A DNA stretch of 64,000 nt from Alitta virens. Its lineage: Eukaryota; Annelida; Polychaeta; Phyllodocida; Nereididae. Where the stretch lies: the NCBI GenBank assembly GCA_932294295.1, contig OW028576.1:43502247-43566246 (forward strand), in the 5' to 3' direction. The position numbers and the translations under genes were made by a program. Positions 33,101 through 44,406 of this stretch are shown one piece after another (the stretch's first letter is position 1; the number at the start of each line of letters is the position of its first letter). The notes beneath the pieces were generated by a model. It was not told the origin of the DNA. It did no database searches and saw nothing but the letters and a program-made list of their open reading frames with translations.

Positions 33101-36100
33101 GACTGTAATAATAGTCTAGAAGTGTCAGGTCATGCAATGCATGAAGACCCATGTACACTGGGCGACATTGAAATTCGCCACAACATCGAGATTCGCCACC
33201 TCCCTAAAACATGATAACACACCTTGCAAGTTCATGATTTGTTAGAAAACTAATTGTTTCATATCATTGACAGTATTCTATCACTCTGACAGCCATCTAA
33301 TCAGTGTTTATTGCACTTTATTCCAAGTGGCGAATTTCGATGTCGTGGCGAAAATTAATGTCGCCGAGTGTATATATCAATCTCAATAACCTGTTTTTCT
33401 GTAAGTTGGCAAACTCCTTCCTGCATGTTATCCCATAGCAAGAAGAAAAGTCCATCGCAGCATTTGAGAACTCCCCCTTCTCTTTCGTATAATAACTTTC
33501 GATGAAATTCTTGCCAAACAATATTGAAGTTTTCTGCTTTCTTGTAAATCCCTGTAACTTTTGGCCAAAACGGAATGTCAATAAAAGGCGTTGTGGTGTG
33601 TGACATCGCATCAGCATGGAGACGGAATATGGACTTTATGTCATCTAGATGGCGCCACATGGCTTCTTCTCCATAGCATATTGCAGTCAATACCTGTGAA
33701 ATGGGATACCCAAAATTAAATGATAGTAAATATTATTACTCAAACATTTCTACTACACATAATCATGATTTGGTCTCTGCCTGTTTAAGATAAACACTTT
33801 TTGAGCGTAAGGTTAAACTTGCTAGGGTAAGAGTTCGAGCAAATTCAACTCTTCTAAGTATTCGAAAAGTGGCAAATAAATATGATAGGTCTCTTTTTTG
33901 AGAACTTTACAAATAAGCACAGTTTCATTTGGCCTAATAGGCGCGAAAGATATTTTGCAGTTCATAGGCAAGTATATATAAATTCTGACCTACCTTAAAT
34001 GCAATGTCAGTCATGTCACAGTTGTACAAATCAACTTCTTTCATGGAATTTAGTGACGTCACCCATTCTTCGACTGCTCGACCAATCAGAGGTTGCAAAT
34101 TTCTGACTGCAGAACTTGAAAAGAAAAGTTCAAACGAACTTCGGTATGTTTTGACCTTCTCCCTACCATGGGTAACTCCGAGGCATTCTCCCATCATTTC
34201 TGGAAGAGAAAGTTAGAGATAGTTCCATTAAAAAGGTCTGTCAGATTAAACCTTGACAAAGCGAAACAACTTCAGAACTGAGGCTGAGATCTGTCTGGCC
34301 AAAGCCGGATCTGAATTACACGCAGCACCATCTGGCGCATAAGTTAATATTTTATTTTATTTTTTCAAATTGTCATATAAAATGTATATCTGAAGTAAAA
34401 TGTTCAGGGGCAATATGAATATGTAAATGTTGTTCTTTAAAGCTGGATTTTCACTCAAAATGACTGGCCAAAATCTGCATTCACTTCATTGTCTTCTTAA
34501 TATAATACTGATTACCTACTACCCAGAGTCTGGCTGGGTTCACTATCACCTGGCTTTTAATCTTGCATGCCATCAAAAATACCAATATGTATATGACGTC
34601 ACAATACTCAACAATGGGTGATGATGCACTTTCCATTGTTTTGGTCTTGATTTCTTTCAATTTATCATTAATCTTTCGTAATTATCATAATACCTGATAG
34701 ATTCATTAGCATACACATATTTAGTGTGACTTGATCAAATGAAGTGATTTTCAATCATTTGATGAAGTTTTAGCAATTTTGACAGACAGAGGCCCTTGCA
34801 CCAAGACAGAATGGCCCCAGTCGAAGCCCCTGTAACCCTGTTATAGCAACCAAGTGACTCCAGTTACAGTTTATTACAATTATATAAACTGACCTTTGAA
34901 GATGCATCCAGCTGATGTGAAGTCTGCCTCCCTCTTGTGAGCGAAGTGATCTTTGTAGAAAGTCCTTATTGCCTCAGGGTCACCCAAAACTCTGGAATTG
35001 AATAAAATAAAATGAAAATAAATCATTCAAATAGGAATAAATTGTAGGTCAAATCATCACTTAAGATTATATATTGATTTCGTATCAGTGAAAATTAAAT
35101 AATTGAAGAATGAGTATCATCTAGTCTAATCCAGTCTGATCTAGTCTAATTTAATCTAATCTAATCTAATATCGTTGTAGTTAAAAAGAAAGCAATTTAT
35201 CTAATGTTTTCTAAATAGAAGATATTGGAAATCTAAGAAAGCAGTTAATAATATTAATAATATTATAACTATTAAGTTTCTTGGAGAAACTATTGATACC
35301 TTTTGTAAAACATATATTTTTCAGTGATATTAATCTATAATGTTCAAGGTACTCACAAGACAGGAGTAGCATGGTGCCATATCTTGTAGACTGAACCGTA
35401 TTTCCGAGAAAATTTTCTGCCGAAGAAGTTGACTTTCTGGAAAGGACTGATGAGAGAAGGTCTGGGGCCTGGAACTGATGTATACCATGGTCTCCATGGC
35501 AACAAACACCATGACAACGGTGAAATCTGAAAAATATTGGAAAAATAATCATAGGAAGGGAGGAGGTGGGTGGGTGACTAGGGCTTTACGTCCTGTATTT
35601 CTGCACCTGATGGGCTAATTAGGACAGGCAGGGACCATGGCAATGAGACGAAGGATGAAACAATAGGGAGGGAGGAAGGAGGAAGGAAATAAGGAAGGGA
35701 GGAAGAAAGGAAGTAGACAGATAGATAGACAGACTGACAGACAGAAAGTATTTATTTTGACCATAAACTTACAATTTACATAAACAAAAATAATCGAGGA
35801 AAACTAGTTATATTATGGTCATAGGAGACATTCACTAAGGCCAAAAGCCGCTGACGTGCATGCCACCTATGAGCCATTTGGTGTTATAATATATGAGTAT
35901 TGGCTACAAATGAAAGGAAAATCATGGTAAGGATTGCAAGTGCTACAAGCAGGACAGTACCAAATTATTACCTATATTTACATTAATTGTTTTAATCACA
36001 TGTTCGCTGATGGGCTACCTTGTACTGCATACATAACAGTTTGGATTAGTACAGTCTGTTATAGGCATTGATATATACCCTTTTTAGATTGAATGATAAA

Positions 36101-38515
36101 CCATGAAGACTATGTGTGCTCATTTTATCTATGATAATTTTTGGTGCTTGATTAATTAGTTGTGGTAATCTATTTTTGATTGAACCTTTTGACAGTTGGT
36201 ACCTGAGCCAGGGGATTACTAATAGATTGTTGGATAGGGGTGAATATCTAACTGCCGGGAAAATTAAATGCTGAAAGTAGTGTGGTAGATTTTGGTTAGT
36301 TAATCTGTGGTAAAATTTCCACTCCTGTAATTGCAAGATATCATCTAATTTTAATAAGTTAAGTTGTTTGAAGAGTGGATTTGTATGGGAATTGCTATTT
36401 GTGATTATTCTTATCGCTCTTTTTTGCAGTTTCATTAACCTATTTGATTTTAATCCCCAAAGTAAAACACCATAAAGTAAATGTGATAAGACAAGAGAAT
36501 TATATATTACAAGTAATGTTTCAGTTGGAAGAAACCGTTTAACACGTTTCATAAACACAAGAATATTTGATATTCTCTTTTGGATCTTACATATATGATC
36601 ATTCCATGTTAGACTTTCATCTATTATAATACCCAGGAAATCAAAACTTCCACTCTTTCTAGTCTATCACCATCCAAATATAACTGTATATCTGGAATTT
36701 ATTTATTTTTGGTGTGAAAGATCATATATTTAGTTTTTGAGACATTCAGAGACAGCTTATTTACCTTTAACCAATTACTGATATTCATGAGCTCATTATT
36801 CAAATGAATCGACCGGTTGTATAATATATCTTGGTTCACTGTCAAAAGAGTTGCTAATAGTGTTGTGTCATCTGCGTACATGATGAATTTGAACACATTT
36901 GTGGATCTGTTAAAGTCATTCACATAGGTAAGGAAAAAAAGGACTCCTAGTATAGAGCCTTGTGGCACACCAGTCTTGATAGGTAGTAACTCAGATTTGT
37001 AACCATTAAACTCCACATATTGTTTTCTTTTTGTCAGATAGGACTCACAAAGTTTATAGGCATTAACAGTTATTCCATAATGGAGAAATTTTTGTAATAA
37101 TATTGTATGGTCTAATGTATCGAATGCCTTTGACAGATCCAGAAATATGTTCAGAGGAAATTTTTTATCTTCTAAGCATTTAATTACTTGGTCAATATTT
37201 TCAATTGTTGCATATTATGTACTATGGTTTTCTCTAAATCCATATTGACTGGGATAAATCAGATTTAAGGATTTGAAATAACTGTTTAGTTGCATGTGCA
37301 TTATTTTTTCAAATATATTAGAAAGAGCTGGCAACACAGATATAGGCCTATAATTATCTATAACTGAACTATCATCTTTTTTTATGTACTGGAACTATCC
37401 TAGCTATTTTTAGTTTATTCGGAAACATACCTGTATTTAAACACTGATTAATTATGGTAGTTAATGGGCCTGCTGTGATATCTTTGATTTCCTTAACAAA
37501 ATGCATCAATAATCCATCTATTCCACGACTTGTTTTTGCTTGTTGTGCCTGTATCTATTACTTTTGACAGTTTTGACTGGAAAGTGTTAATCTTTTAATT
37601 CTCTTACTATTTTATCTGGGATATTATAGTTTTCATCAGGGTTACTGTCAGGGCCAACATTCAGTTTACTATTTAGATCAAATGAAATCAACTCTGCTTT
37701 AAAGCTCTTGAAGGTATTTTCATTGAATTTAGGCTTTTTAACAAATTTTGGGGTTATGTTAGTTTTTGCGAGGTAATCAAAACATACAAAATATACCTGA
37801 TGGTCGGAAATATTATTTGTTAAAATGCTACTAGATGTTTTAGAGAAATTTTGTGAGATTTTACAGAAAGCATTATCTATCAGAGTTGCGCTATTTCTGG
37901 AGAACCTAGTGGGCAGTGTGATCTTTGGGATAAAACTGTGTGAAACCATGAGGTCAAAGAATTCATTAATTTTTGGTCTTTCTTTAATTCTTAAAAGATC
38001 AATGAAGTCACCAAAGAGTGATATGTTTGCTGTATTTAGATTTAATTGCTGTAATATTGTCATGAGCTCTTCCATGAATGTATCATAATCTAGATTAGTT
38101 TCCTTAGGCAGTCTGTATATGTTTCCAACTATAAGCTTTGTTCGACTATCAACCATGATTTCTAAAAATTGATGTTCCCAAAAGGTAACATTTTCTACAT
38201 TTGTTAGCAATTTTCTATATTGGTAGCCATGTTTTAAGAAAATTGCTAGACCACCATGGGCACTGCATGTTCTGGACTTACTTATCAATTCGTAACCCTC
38301 AATATTCAGAGTAGTAACTTCCAATAAATCATCTAACCACGTCTCCTGGAGACAGATCATATCAAAATTACAACCCTTTTCCCGTAATAAACTAATATAA
38401 ATACTAAGCTCAAACTTAGCTAATATGCTTTGACAATTTGATAGATGAATAGATAGATAGATAGACAGATAGAGAGATAGATAGATAGATAGATAGATTA
38501 TAGATAATAGATAGT

Positions 38516-38551
<36 letters not shown>

Positions 38552-38959
38552 AGATGGATAGATAGAGAGACAGATAGATAGATAGATAGAGAGACAGATA
38601 GATAGATAGATAGATTACATAGATAGATAGATGACATAGATAGATAGATAGATGACATAGATGGATTGATAGATAGATAGATTACATAGATAGATAGATG
38701 ACATCGATAGATTGATAGATCATGTAGATAGATAGACAGACAGATAGATAATAGAAAATAGATAGATGGATAGATGGATAGACAGATAGACAGATAGATA
38801 GATAGATAGATATATATATGCAACAAATACACTTAATATAAATGCACTTACTTGCTTTAAAAAATTCTTCCAGCCAAACAGAAAAGCAATACATAATATT
38901 GTTGCTATGGCAACATTAACTGATGATAGCCCTGCTAATTCTAGCGTGTACATCTCCAT
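30125..38959 (-). CDS. Microsomal cytochrome P450, 7 exons, 503 aa
   Basis: This is a membrane-anchored heme monooxygenase of unknown substrate. Exons (minus strand): 38959-38852, 35526-35357, 34991-34894, 34199-33994, 33693-33391, 31379-31080, 30451-30125, total 1512 nt with closed phases. An N-terminal hydrophobic anchor (about residues 9-30) is followed by the Pro-rich hinge PGPRP. In exon 6 the K-helix ExxR is ESAR (364-367). FDPDRF (418-423) stands for the PERF motif. The heme loop is FGLGPRKCLG (439-448) with Cys446 as ligand. The I-helix reads LLFNVDISQAATAF in place of the usual AGxDTT, so the proton-relay Thr is not at its canonical place. This resembles NxDVxx I-helices known from some fungal P450s. 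I cannot assign a CYP family. Intron 1 contains a LINE, a SINE fragment and microsatellites, and introns 5 and 6 hold MITEs. Confidence 0.9.
30849..30996. mobile_element. Foldback MITE, ~42-bp inverted ends
   Basis: TAATACCGTAACGGAGGGTA at the left and its reverse complement at the right, continuing through GGGCGGGTATTTT, form almost perfect inverted repeats around an A/T-rich centre. The 148-bp element could have duplicated TA. It lies in the last P450 intron. Confidence 0.75.
31866..31903 (+). repeat. (GA)/(GACA) simple repeat
   Basis: Tandem 'gagagagaca' units lie in P450 intron 5. Confidence 0.75.
33156..33370. mobile_element. MITE with CACTGGGCGACATT ends, TA duplication
   Basis: The inverted ends of about 48 bp (CACTGGGCGACATTGAAATT versus reversed CACTCGGCGACATTAATTTT, then TTCGCCAC and ACATCGA in both) are flanked by TA at 33154-33155 and 33371-33372. 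This fits a Tc1/mariner-type MITE. It abuts P450 exon 5: the right end is about 20 bp below the exon's donor site. Confidence 0.8.
35579..35690 (-). mobile_element. SINE (family 1) fragment
   Basis: It contains GGGCTTTACGTCCTGTAT, TGCACCTGATGGGCTAATTA, GGACCATGGCAATGAGACGA as in the full copy at 40617-40793, but the tRNA-like head is missing. A purine-rich GGAAGGAGG tract follows. Confidence 0.7.
35712..38445 (-). mobile_element. Decayed non-LTR retrotransposon (LINE), 5'-truncated
   Basis: On the minus strand it carries an APE-type endonuclease (38430-37587; LQETW, FGDF and the catalytic SDH triad element), then a reverse transcriptase (about 37580-36560) with TGVPQGSILG and the active site YADDT, and a C-terminal region (36558-36046) ending at a stop. 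Several frameshifts and stops interrupt the frame, so it is a pseudogene. Domain order and motifs suit the Jockey/CR1/L2 group, and a finer class cannot be given. The 5' end is cut at the start of the endonuclease, directly against GATA repeats. The 3' end, after about 300 bp of UTR, also runs into GATA/GACA repeats (35712-35745). It lies in P450 intron 1, in the same orientation as the P450. Confidence 0.88.
38446..38816 (+). repeat. (ATAG)n/(ACAG)n microsatellite, ~370 bp
   Basis: This is long tetranucleotide GATA with interspersed GACA, GATG and GATTACATA variants. It separates the 5' end of the LINE from P450 exon 1. Confidence 0.95.
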
Positions 38960-39531
38960 TGTTATTGTTCATAAACTGACTAAACCAATCACAGAATTGT
39001 CATTTTGTAGCCCATATTTAATGGGGGAAAAGGGGGGGGGGGTTAGTTTCGTATGTTCATGAGTCACCGGGGCAAAATAGCTCAAAGTGACTATTTCTAG
39101 GTCAAACTATGTCCTCCCTGTGTTGCAGAGAAACGTATATTTCGATTTCAACTTCCTGGTTTTGGAAGTAATTGATACTCCACAATTACTGTGTTTTTTT
39201 TAATATATTTTTTTATTGTTTGTGTCTGTGCGTGTTTGTTTCAATAGTGACCAGATGTTTGGCAGACTGCTACATTGATTTATTTATTGATTGATTGATT
39301 CATTAGTGGTTCCATTGATCATAATTGTAATAGCCCAGTATATATGAATTCAATTGGTTTTGCCTCCAAGATATTCACATGGTTTACTTTAAACATTGTT
39401 CATAATATAGAGGTGTCACTGTTACAGTAAATATTTTTTTATATATAGATTTGGAGTTTTTATTGAATTGAAAAAGAGACAATACTAAACTGCTGAGATT
39501 TCATTAGCATCCCATCATTACATCTGCCTTT
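38960..39531. other. P450 promoter region and intergenic DNA
   Basis: A CCAAT box (AACCAATCACAG) lies at about 38982-38993, 25-30 bp upstream of the P450 start codon. A G-run (39030-39042) follows. The remainder is A/T-rich with no supported feature. Confidence 0.4.
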
Positions 39532-39537
39532 GCAGCT

Positions 39538-39800
39538 GGATGGCCTAATGGTTAAGGCATCCACCAATTCGACATTGGCCTCCTCTTGAAGGTCCCGGGT
39601 TGGATCCCCTCAATCGCATGAGACATTAAATTAGAACTCCCTTGTACTCGGTGTCTATGCTGGGGCAAGTACAAGACCCCACCTATAGGGTAAATGTGTA
39701 ACACACTGTGGACTCCAAGCAGCATTAGCATCTCATCATAACGTCTGCACTAAACTTCAGACCCAGTGCACTCACTGCACTGAGACATTGAGCCTATAGT
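39538..39800 (+). mobile_element. tRNA-derived SINE (family 2), fullest copy
   Basis: The head resembles a tRNA gene: A-box-like TGGCCTAATGGTTAAGGC (39540 onward) and B-box-like GGTCCCGGGTTGGATCCC. The body shared with 26341-26545, 27160-27350 and 54301-54480 follows. It is not a functional tRNA because the acceptor stem does not close around the boxes. Confidence 0.7.
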
Positions 39801-39861
39801 GGATAGAGTGATTTAGTGATGATTTTATTTCGGTGTTACAAATTGATCTCAGTCCAGTAAA

Positions 39862-39932
39862 GGAAGTTTAAACCATCACAGCTTTCTGAGAAATATCTTG
39901 TTTCTCAGAAAGCTGTGATGTTTTGAACTTCC
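39862..39932. other. 32-bp-arm hairpin with 7-nt loop
   Basis: The arms 39862-39893 and 39901-39932 are complementary at 30 of 32 positions, and one of the two exceptions is a G-U wobble. The core is ATCACAGCTTTCTGAGAAA. No repeat family seen in the window shares it. It could be a small-RNA precursor or simply a young inverted duplication. Confidence 0.7.
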
Positions 39933-40109
39933 TCAAGGCACACTAAATATGTGTATGCAAATGAATCTATCAGGCATTAAATACAAAAATACAAAAATAA
40001 TAAATATGACAGGTCTCCTACATTGAAAGAAATCGAGACCAAAACAGTTTAAATGTGCACAAAAATCAGTGATGTTAGTAAACCTGATTTTAGAGTAGGC
40101 CTATATATG

Positions 40110-40318
40110 GGTCCCAAATGTATGTCCATATTTGGCGGCCATTAAAAATTAAATTTTATTAAATATTTCACAAGTTTTAAGTTCTAGCACAATTAAAATA
40201 ACATTTGGTGTAGATAAGTAACAAAAATAAACGCTGTCTTTACCGTGAAGATAGGCCTGGCAATGAGGCTTGTTAAATATGGTCATAAATCTGGGTCCGC
40301 TATACTGCACTTTTTCCC
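40110..40318. mobile_element. MITE, CAGTATAGCGGACCC family (copy A)
   Basis: The right end, reversed, reads GTGCAGTATAGCGGACCCAG, and the left end begins inside the inverted repeat (GGGTCCCAAATGTATGTCC). The body shares CAAGTTTTAAGTTCTAGCAC with 12542-12655. Confidence 0.7.
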
Positions 40319-40616
40319 TATATAGAGGGTATCCTAAGGATTTAGATCTGATACAACAAATGACTTGACATGTGATAGATATTCGTCATATAATCGAATA
40401 AAATGTATGGGCTGTGATAAATCACTGCTTAAATGTGATAAACACAATTTTGATGTTACAAATCTCTCTACGATTCAGTTCAATAGACAAGTGAAACCTT
40501 CTTGCGCAAGTGTGACAAATCATTTGTTGTCATTGTACATGGCTGAATGTGACATTATATACATGATAATTGAACACGAAATGCGACAAACTCACTTATG
40601 TATGTGGTGGTGGTGG

Positions 40617-40793
40617 TGGAATAGGGCTTTACGTCCTGTATATCTGCACCTGATGGGCTAATTAGGACAGATAGGGACCATGGCAATGAGACGAAGGGTG
40701 AAACAGCCATCCGACATAGGCTCGACTGGGAATTGAACCCGGGACCCAGTGGTTGGAAGCCCAGCGCGCTACCACTCAGCTAGGCCCTCACCC
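40617..40793 (-). mobile_element. tRNA-derived SINE (family 1), full copy
   Basis: On the minus strand: A-box-like TAGCTGAGTGGTAGCGCGC, B-box-like GGTCCCGGGTTCAATTCCC, then a body ending CAGGTGCAGATATACAGGA and GTAAAGCCCTA. The same family is seen at 55058-55215 (+) and 35579-35690 (-). Confidence 0.8.
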
Positions 40794-41276
40794 TCACTTA
40801 CGTATGTGATAAATCGTTAGGTAAATGTGATAAACTTTACTGAAATGTGATAAACATCTGTAAATGTGATAAAATATTTCCTAAATGTGATTAAAGTTGT
40901 TTTAATATGAGGCTGTTCTAATTAATAAATGCAATGTTAAGTGAACTTTTAACCAGATAATGATTTGACATTGAAATTGCATGTGAAACTATTTACATTG
41001 TAAATAATAATATAATAAATTAATTAATTTGTTTAGTGCCTGTTTCAGAAATTATTTCTGCTCACTGTGCTTGGATTAGGAAGCCTATTGTACGTAGATA
41101 GTTCTGAATATTTAGATGAGTTTTTAATTTTCTCTTAAAGCCATCATTGGTGGATATCCGTTTTTGATACCTTCAGGTAACCTTTTTTACCCTGATAATG
41201 TTTTCACATTGAAATTGCATGTAAAACCAAACTAACCACAACATAAATGCTATCATTATACAATATATATTTTTTT

Positions 41277-41567
41277 GGGTTTAGTGCAGTATAGCGGACC
41301 CAAATTTATGCCCATATTTGGCATCCATGAAACATGAAAATAATTACTATTTCTTCAAATTTTTTTCTGGCAAACGATAAGAATAATATTTGTGTCGCAT
41401 ATCGGTCGATAAAAAGAAAAAAAATGTCTGGCCTTGAAAATGACCACCACCGTCGTTAGTGTGTGACGTCATCCATTGAATTCAAGCATTTTAACGCCAT
41501 AGGCCTGGCAACGAGACTCGCTAAATATGGTCATAAATTTGGGTCCGCTATATTACAGTTTTTCCTT
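41277..41567. mobile_element. MITE, CAGTATAGCGGACCC family (copy B)
   Basis: Both ends are present: GTGCAGTATAGCGGACCCAA with TTTATG(C/A)CCATATTTG at the left, and the inverted TATAGCGGACCCAAATTTAT at the right. There is no coding capacity. Confidence 0.75.
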
Positions 41568-43376
41568 CTTTTTGTTTTTAGGAAAAACACAATTTCAGAC
41601 AAAGCTGGTCCTGAGATAAAATGCAGTTAAAAACAAAGTAAAAAAAAATAGATAAATATAAAATTAAGAAAAATCATGTAAATATAAATCTCAGTACCGT
41701 ACAATTTTAAAACCATTAATATCACTTTGTCTCTATCACGGCAGGTAAGTCATTCCACAACATGGGTAAATGATGATGATTTGAAATAAGAGGAGTTGCC
41801 ATATGGCGCAATATTTAACCCTTGGCTTAATCCTAGCAGTGTCCACAATTGTTGAACTTCATGAAACAATGTGACAATATTAGTCAGATAATCTGACGCT
41901 TGACAGTAATATAGTAAAATAATTTCTCCTCTGTCGTACATTCATCCTGGATCATCCACTTTAGTGCTTTCGCAATATCTGCTTCAAGAGAGTTAATGTA
42001 AAATATTCTAATTTTTTAAAATACATAAGACTTTGTAAACAATAAAATACAATAGTGCTTAGGCCTTGCTGCATCCAATGGCAAATAAACTAATACCACC
42101 ATTCCCTTTATATTAGAATATCAAATATTACAGACCAATATTATGGTCAGATATATTGTCTGGTTTCTTAGACCAGTAAAAATTGACGAACACGCTGGAC
42201 TAATGCATAAAAGGCATTTTATTCTTTCAAATGATAGCCTAGATTTGTAGTTTTTTAGATGCACTTTGCAAAAATATTTTCCAGCTCTGTTTCCATGGCA
42301 ACAAAATTCATAAAAAATGAAACTTAAAAAATTACGAAACTTCTTATTATCTGAACTACTAATCATATAGGAATCAAATAAGTGTCGATTCATATGTTAT
42401 CATATGTGGCCTTTTCAAATAAATGGCCTATTTTTAGATCAGGGGTGAACTTCATTTGCATATGGGATGTTTTCAAACAAATTTGGTTGATATTTTCCAA
42501 CATTACTTTTAATAGTTTTTCATGGGTCATCCTCTATGGGAGAATACTCATGATACCTTACTTATTGCTCTTTACCACAGAAAGTGATTAGAATTTCCAT
42601 GGAAACCAAACATTGCTCTGAATGCTCTGATATCAAACACAGCTTGAACTATGCAGAATTGGAAGCTGCACGACATTTCATCTATTGTTTTCTAGTAAAT
42701 AAGCTATTATTTTATTAATAACAACCTAATTACATAAGCAGTCTTGACGTTGCCAAAATTGTGCATACATGGTAAACAATATGGTTTCCATGGTGACTAT
42801 ATCCATAATCATGGTGTTTTTCAATATTATGACCTCTTTTTGGAATCAATTATGGTAAAATGATCAGATATGTTCAGAAATTACTCTATAAGAATTGAAA
42901 AGTAAATTAAATTTCGAAAATTATGAATTTATAAACATACTACATGTAAAAATTTTGGCTTTGAATTGGTCAGATTTTGGTTCCAGATAGGAATTAATTT
43001 TAATTTTATTTCTTAACAGGCATGTAATACTTGCAAAATTTATTTGATAAAAAATAGCCCAAATACAGTTAATTCATATGGTAACCATGGTAACACACAA
43101 ATACTCAAAATAATATTATCATATATCATTATTAGTAGAGCAAAAATAGCCAAAAAGTGGAATATTTAGAAATTACTTCTCACCTATGTATATTAAATTA
43201 AAGTACATCAGCACGTTTCATATGTCAAAATGTTTGTAAAAATGTCAACTTTCTGGAACTTTACCTTTCTTTTCTTATTATGGAAAAATTTGAGAAAAGC
43301 CCTGAATTGTCTGCCATGGTTCAGAAAGCCAATTTTATGTACTTTCCAATGATACCTTATTTTGCGACTTTAGGGG
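41568..43376. other. Intergenic DNA without a recognised gene
   Basis: The sequence is A/T-rich. The only structure I see is a handful of CCATGG(C/T)AAC-type palindromes, for example TTTCCATGGCAAC at 42291-42303 and the perfect palindrome GTAACCATGGTAAC at 43081-43094. These resemble RFX X-boxes. Confidence 0.35.
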
Positions 43377-44398
43377 CAGTGGCGTAGCTAAGGTTAGCAG
43401 AGTGGGGGGCACTCGGTGGGCACAATGTTTTTTGGTTGGTTGGTTGAGCACCCTCTCAACTTTAGGGTTTTTCTAGGATAAAGAATATTGATACTTATTA
43501 AAGTGGTGACGTATGGGTTATGCATTGGGCATGTTTTTAGCTGTACGGATTACGTCTGTCCATGGCCACTGGGTAAAATCATTACTTTATTTTAATGTTT
43601 ATATAAATATATCTCATCTGTGCTGAAACATTGACATGAGTCATTAAAATAACCTTTAACTTTATTCCAGACTACAGACATCTACACGTGTGTATTAAAC
43701 AGAATAACAGATCTGAACATATACTATGTGTCAAAGTAGAAAACACTGAATGATAAATTGATTATACAGACTTACAGGTCATTATGACTGAATTTCGGTA
43801 CAAATTATATTTATCAGAAGTATCCACACTATAAATCAGAGTTTAGTATTAGTTCAAATCCACAAAAATAGAATCACTCAGCATTGTTCAGAGAATCCTG
43901 ATCCAAAGATACCTCTCAAAACAGCTGAATCTTGCTGTTGTTGTGCTGCTTCCCAAATCGATCAACAAATTCTTCCATGTTGAGACTAAGGAGGACAGCC
44001 TTGTGCCACCCATAGTATTTCGCGAGTAACTTTTTATGAGCCTTAGTGATGAAAAGCTCCTTTCGCAAGAAGGTTAAAATATATATGTCCAGGAAGTTTG
44101 AACTTCTAGGATCCAATGCTGACATTGCTTTGATCAGACTTTTGTTAGACTTGCTGAATCTGGAATCAAGTTCTGTTAGCAGTTTGTCCAACACTTGGTA
44201 GTACAAATTAATACAGTACTGGTGTTCCAGCGAGTCTGAAAGATCATTTCGACGTGACTGTGTTAAGAGGCTGAAATATTGTGAGCCAATCTGGGGGGGG
44301 GGGGAGGGGGCATCTGGGGAGGCACAGCCTTTGAGTGGGAGGGGGGGGGGATTGCCACGTGCCCGCAGGCCCCCCCCCCCCTCATAACTACGTCACTG
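43377..44398. mobile_element. hAT transposon, 1,022 bp, 8-bp target duplication
   Basis: The left end CAGTGGCGTAGCTAAGG and the right end (reverse complement CAGTGACGTAGTTATGAG) are inverted. The 8-bp direct repeat TTTAGGGG flanks the element exactly (43369-43376 and 44399-44406), the hallmark of hAT insertion. A remnant of the transposase lies inside on the minus strand. Confidence 0.88.
43916..44272 (-). pseudogene. hAT transposase C-terminal fragment
   Basis: About 118 codons on the minus strand (LLTQSRRND..., then YYQVLDKLLTELDSRFSKSN, KAMSALDPRSSNFLD) resemble the region before the hAT dimerisation domain in ZMYM1/P52rIPK-like hAT transposases. The N-terminal catalytic part is absent, so this is an internally deleted, non-autonomous copy. 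Confidence 0.65.
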
Positions 44399-44406
44399 TT
44401 TAGGGG

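Noticed and set aside
38515..38959. Repetitive Ile/Tyr/Leu/Ser protein on the minus strand
   Set aside because: It is a translation of the GATA microsatellite. Only the first 36 codons (38959-38852) are P450 exon 1.
39538..39610. tRNA gene
   Set aside because: Same reasoning: tRNA-like promoter followed by a repeated non-tRNA body.
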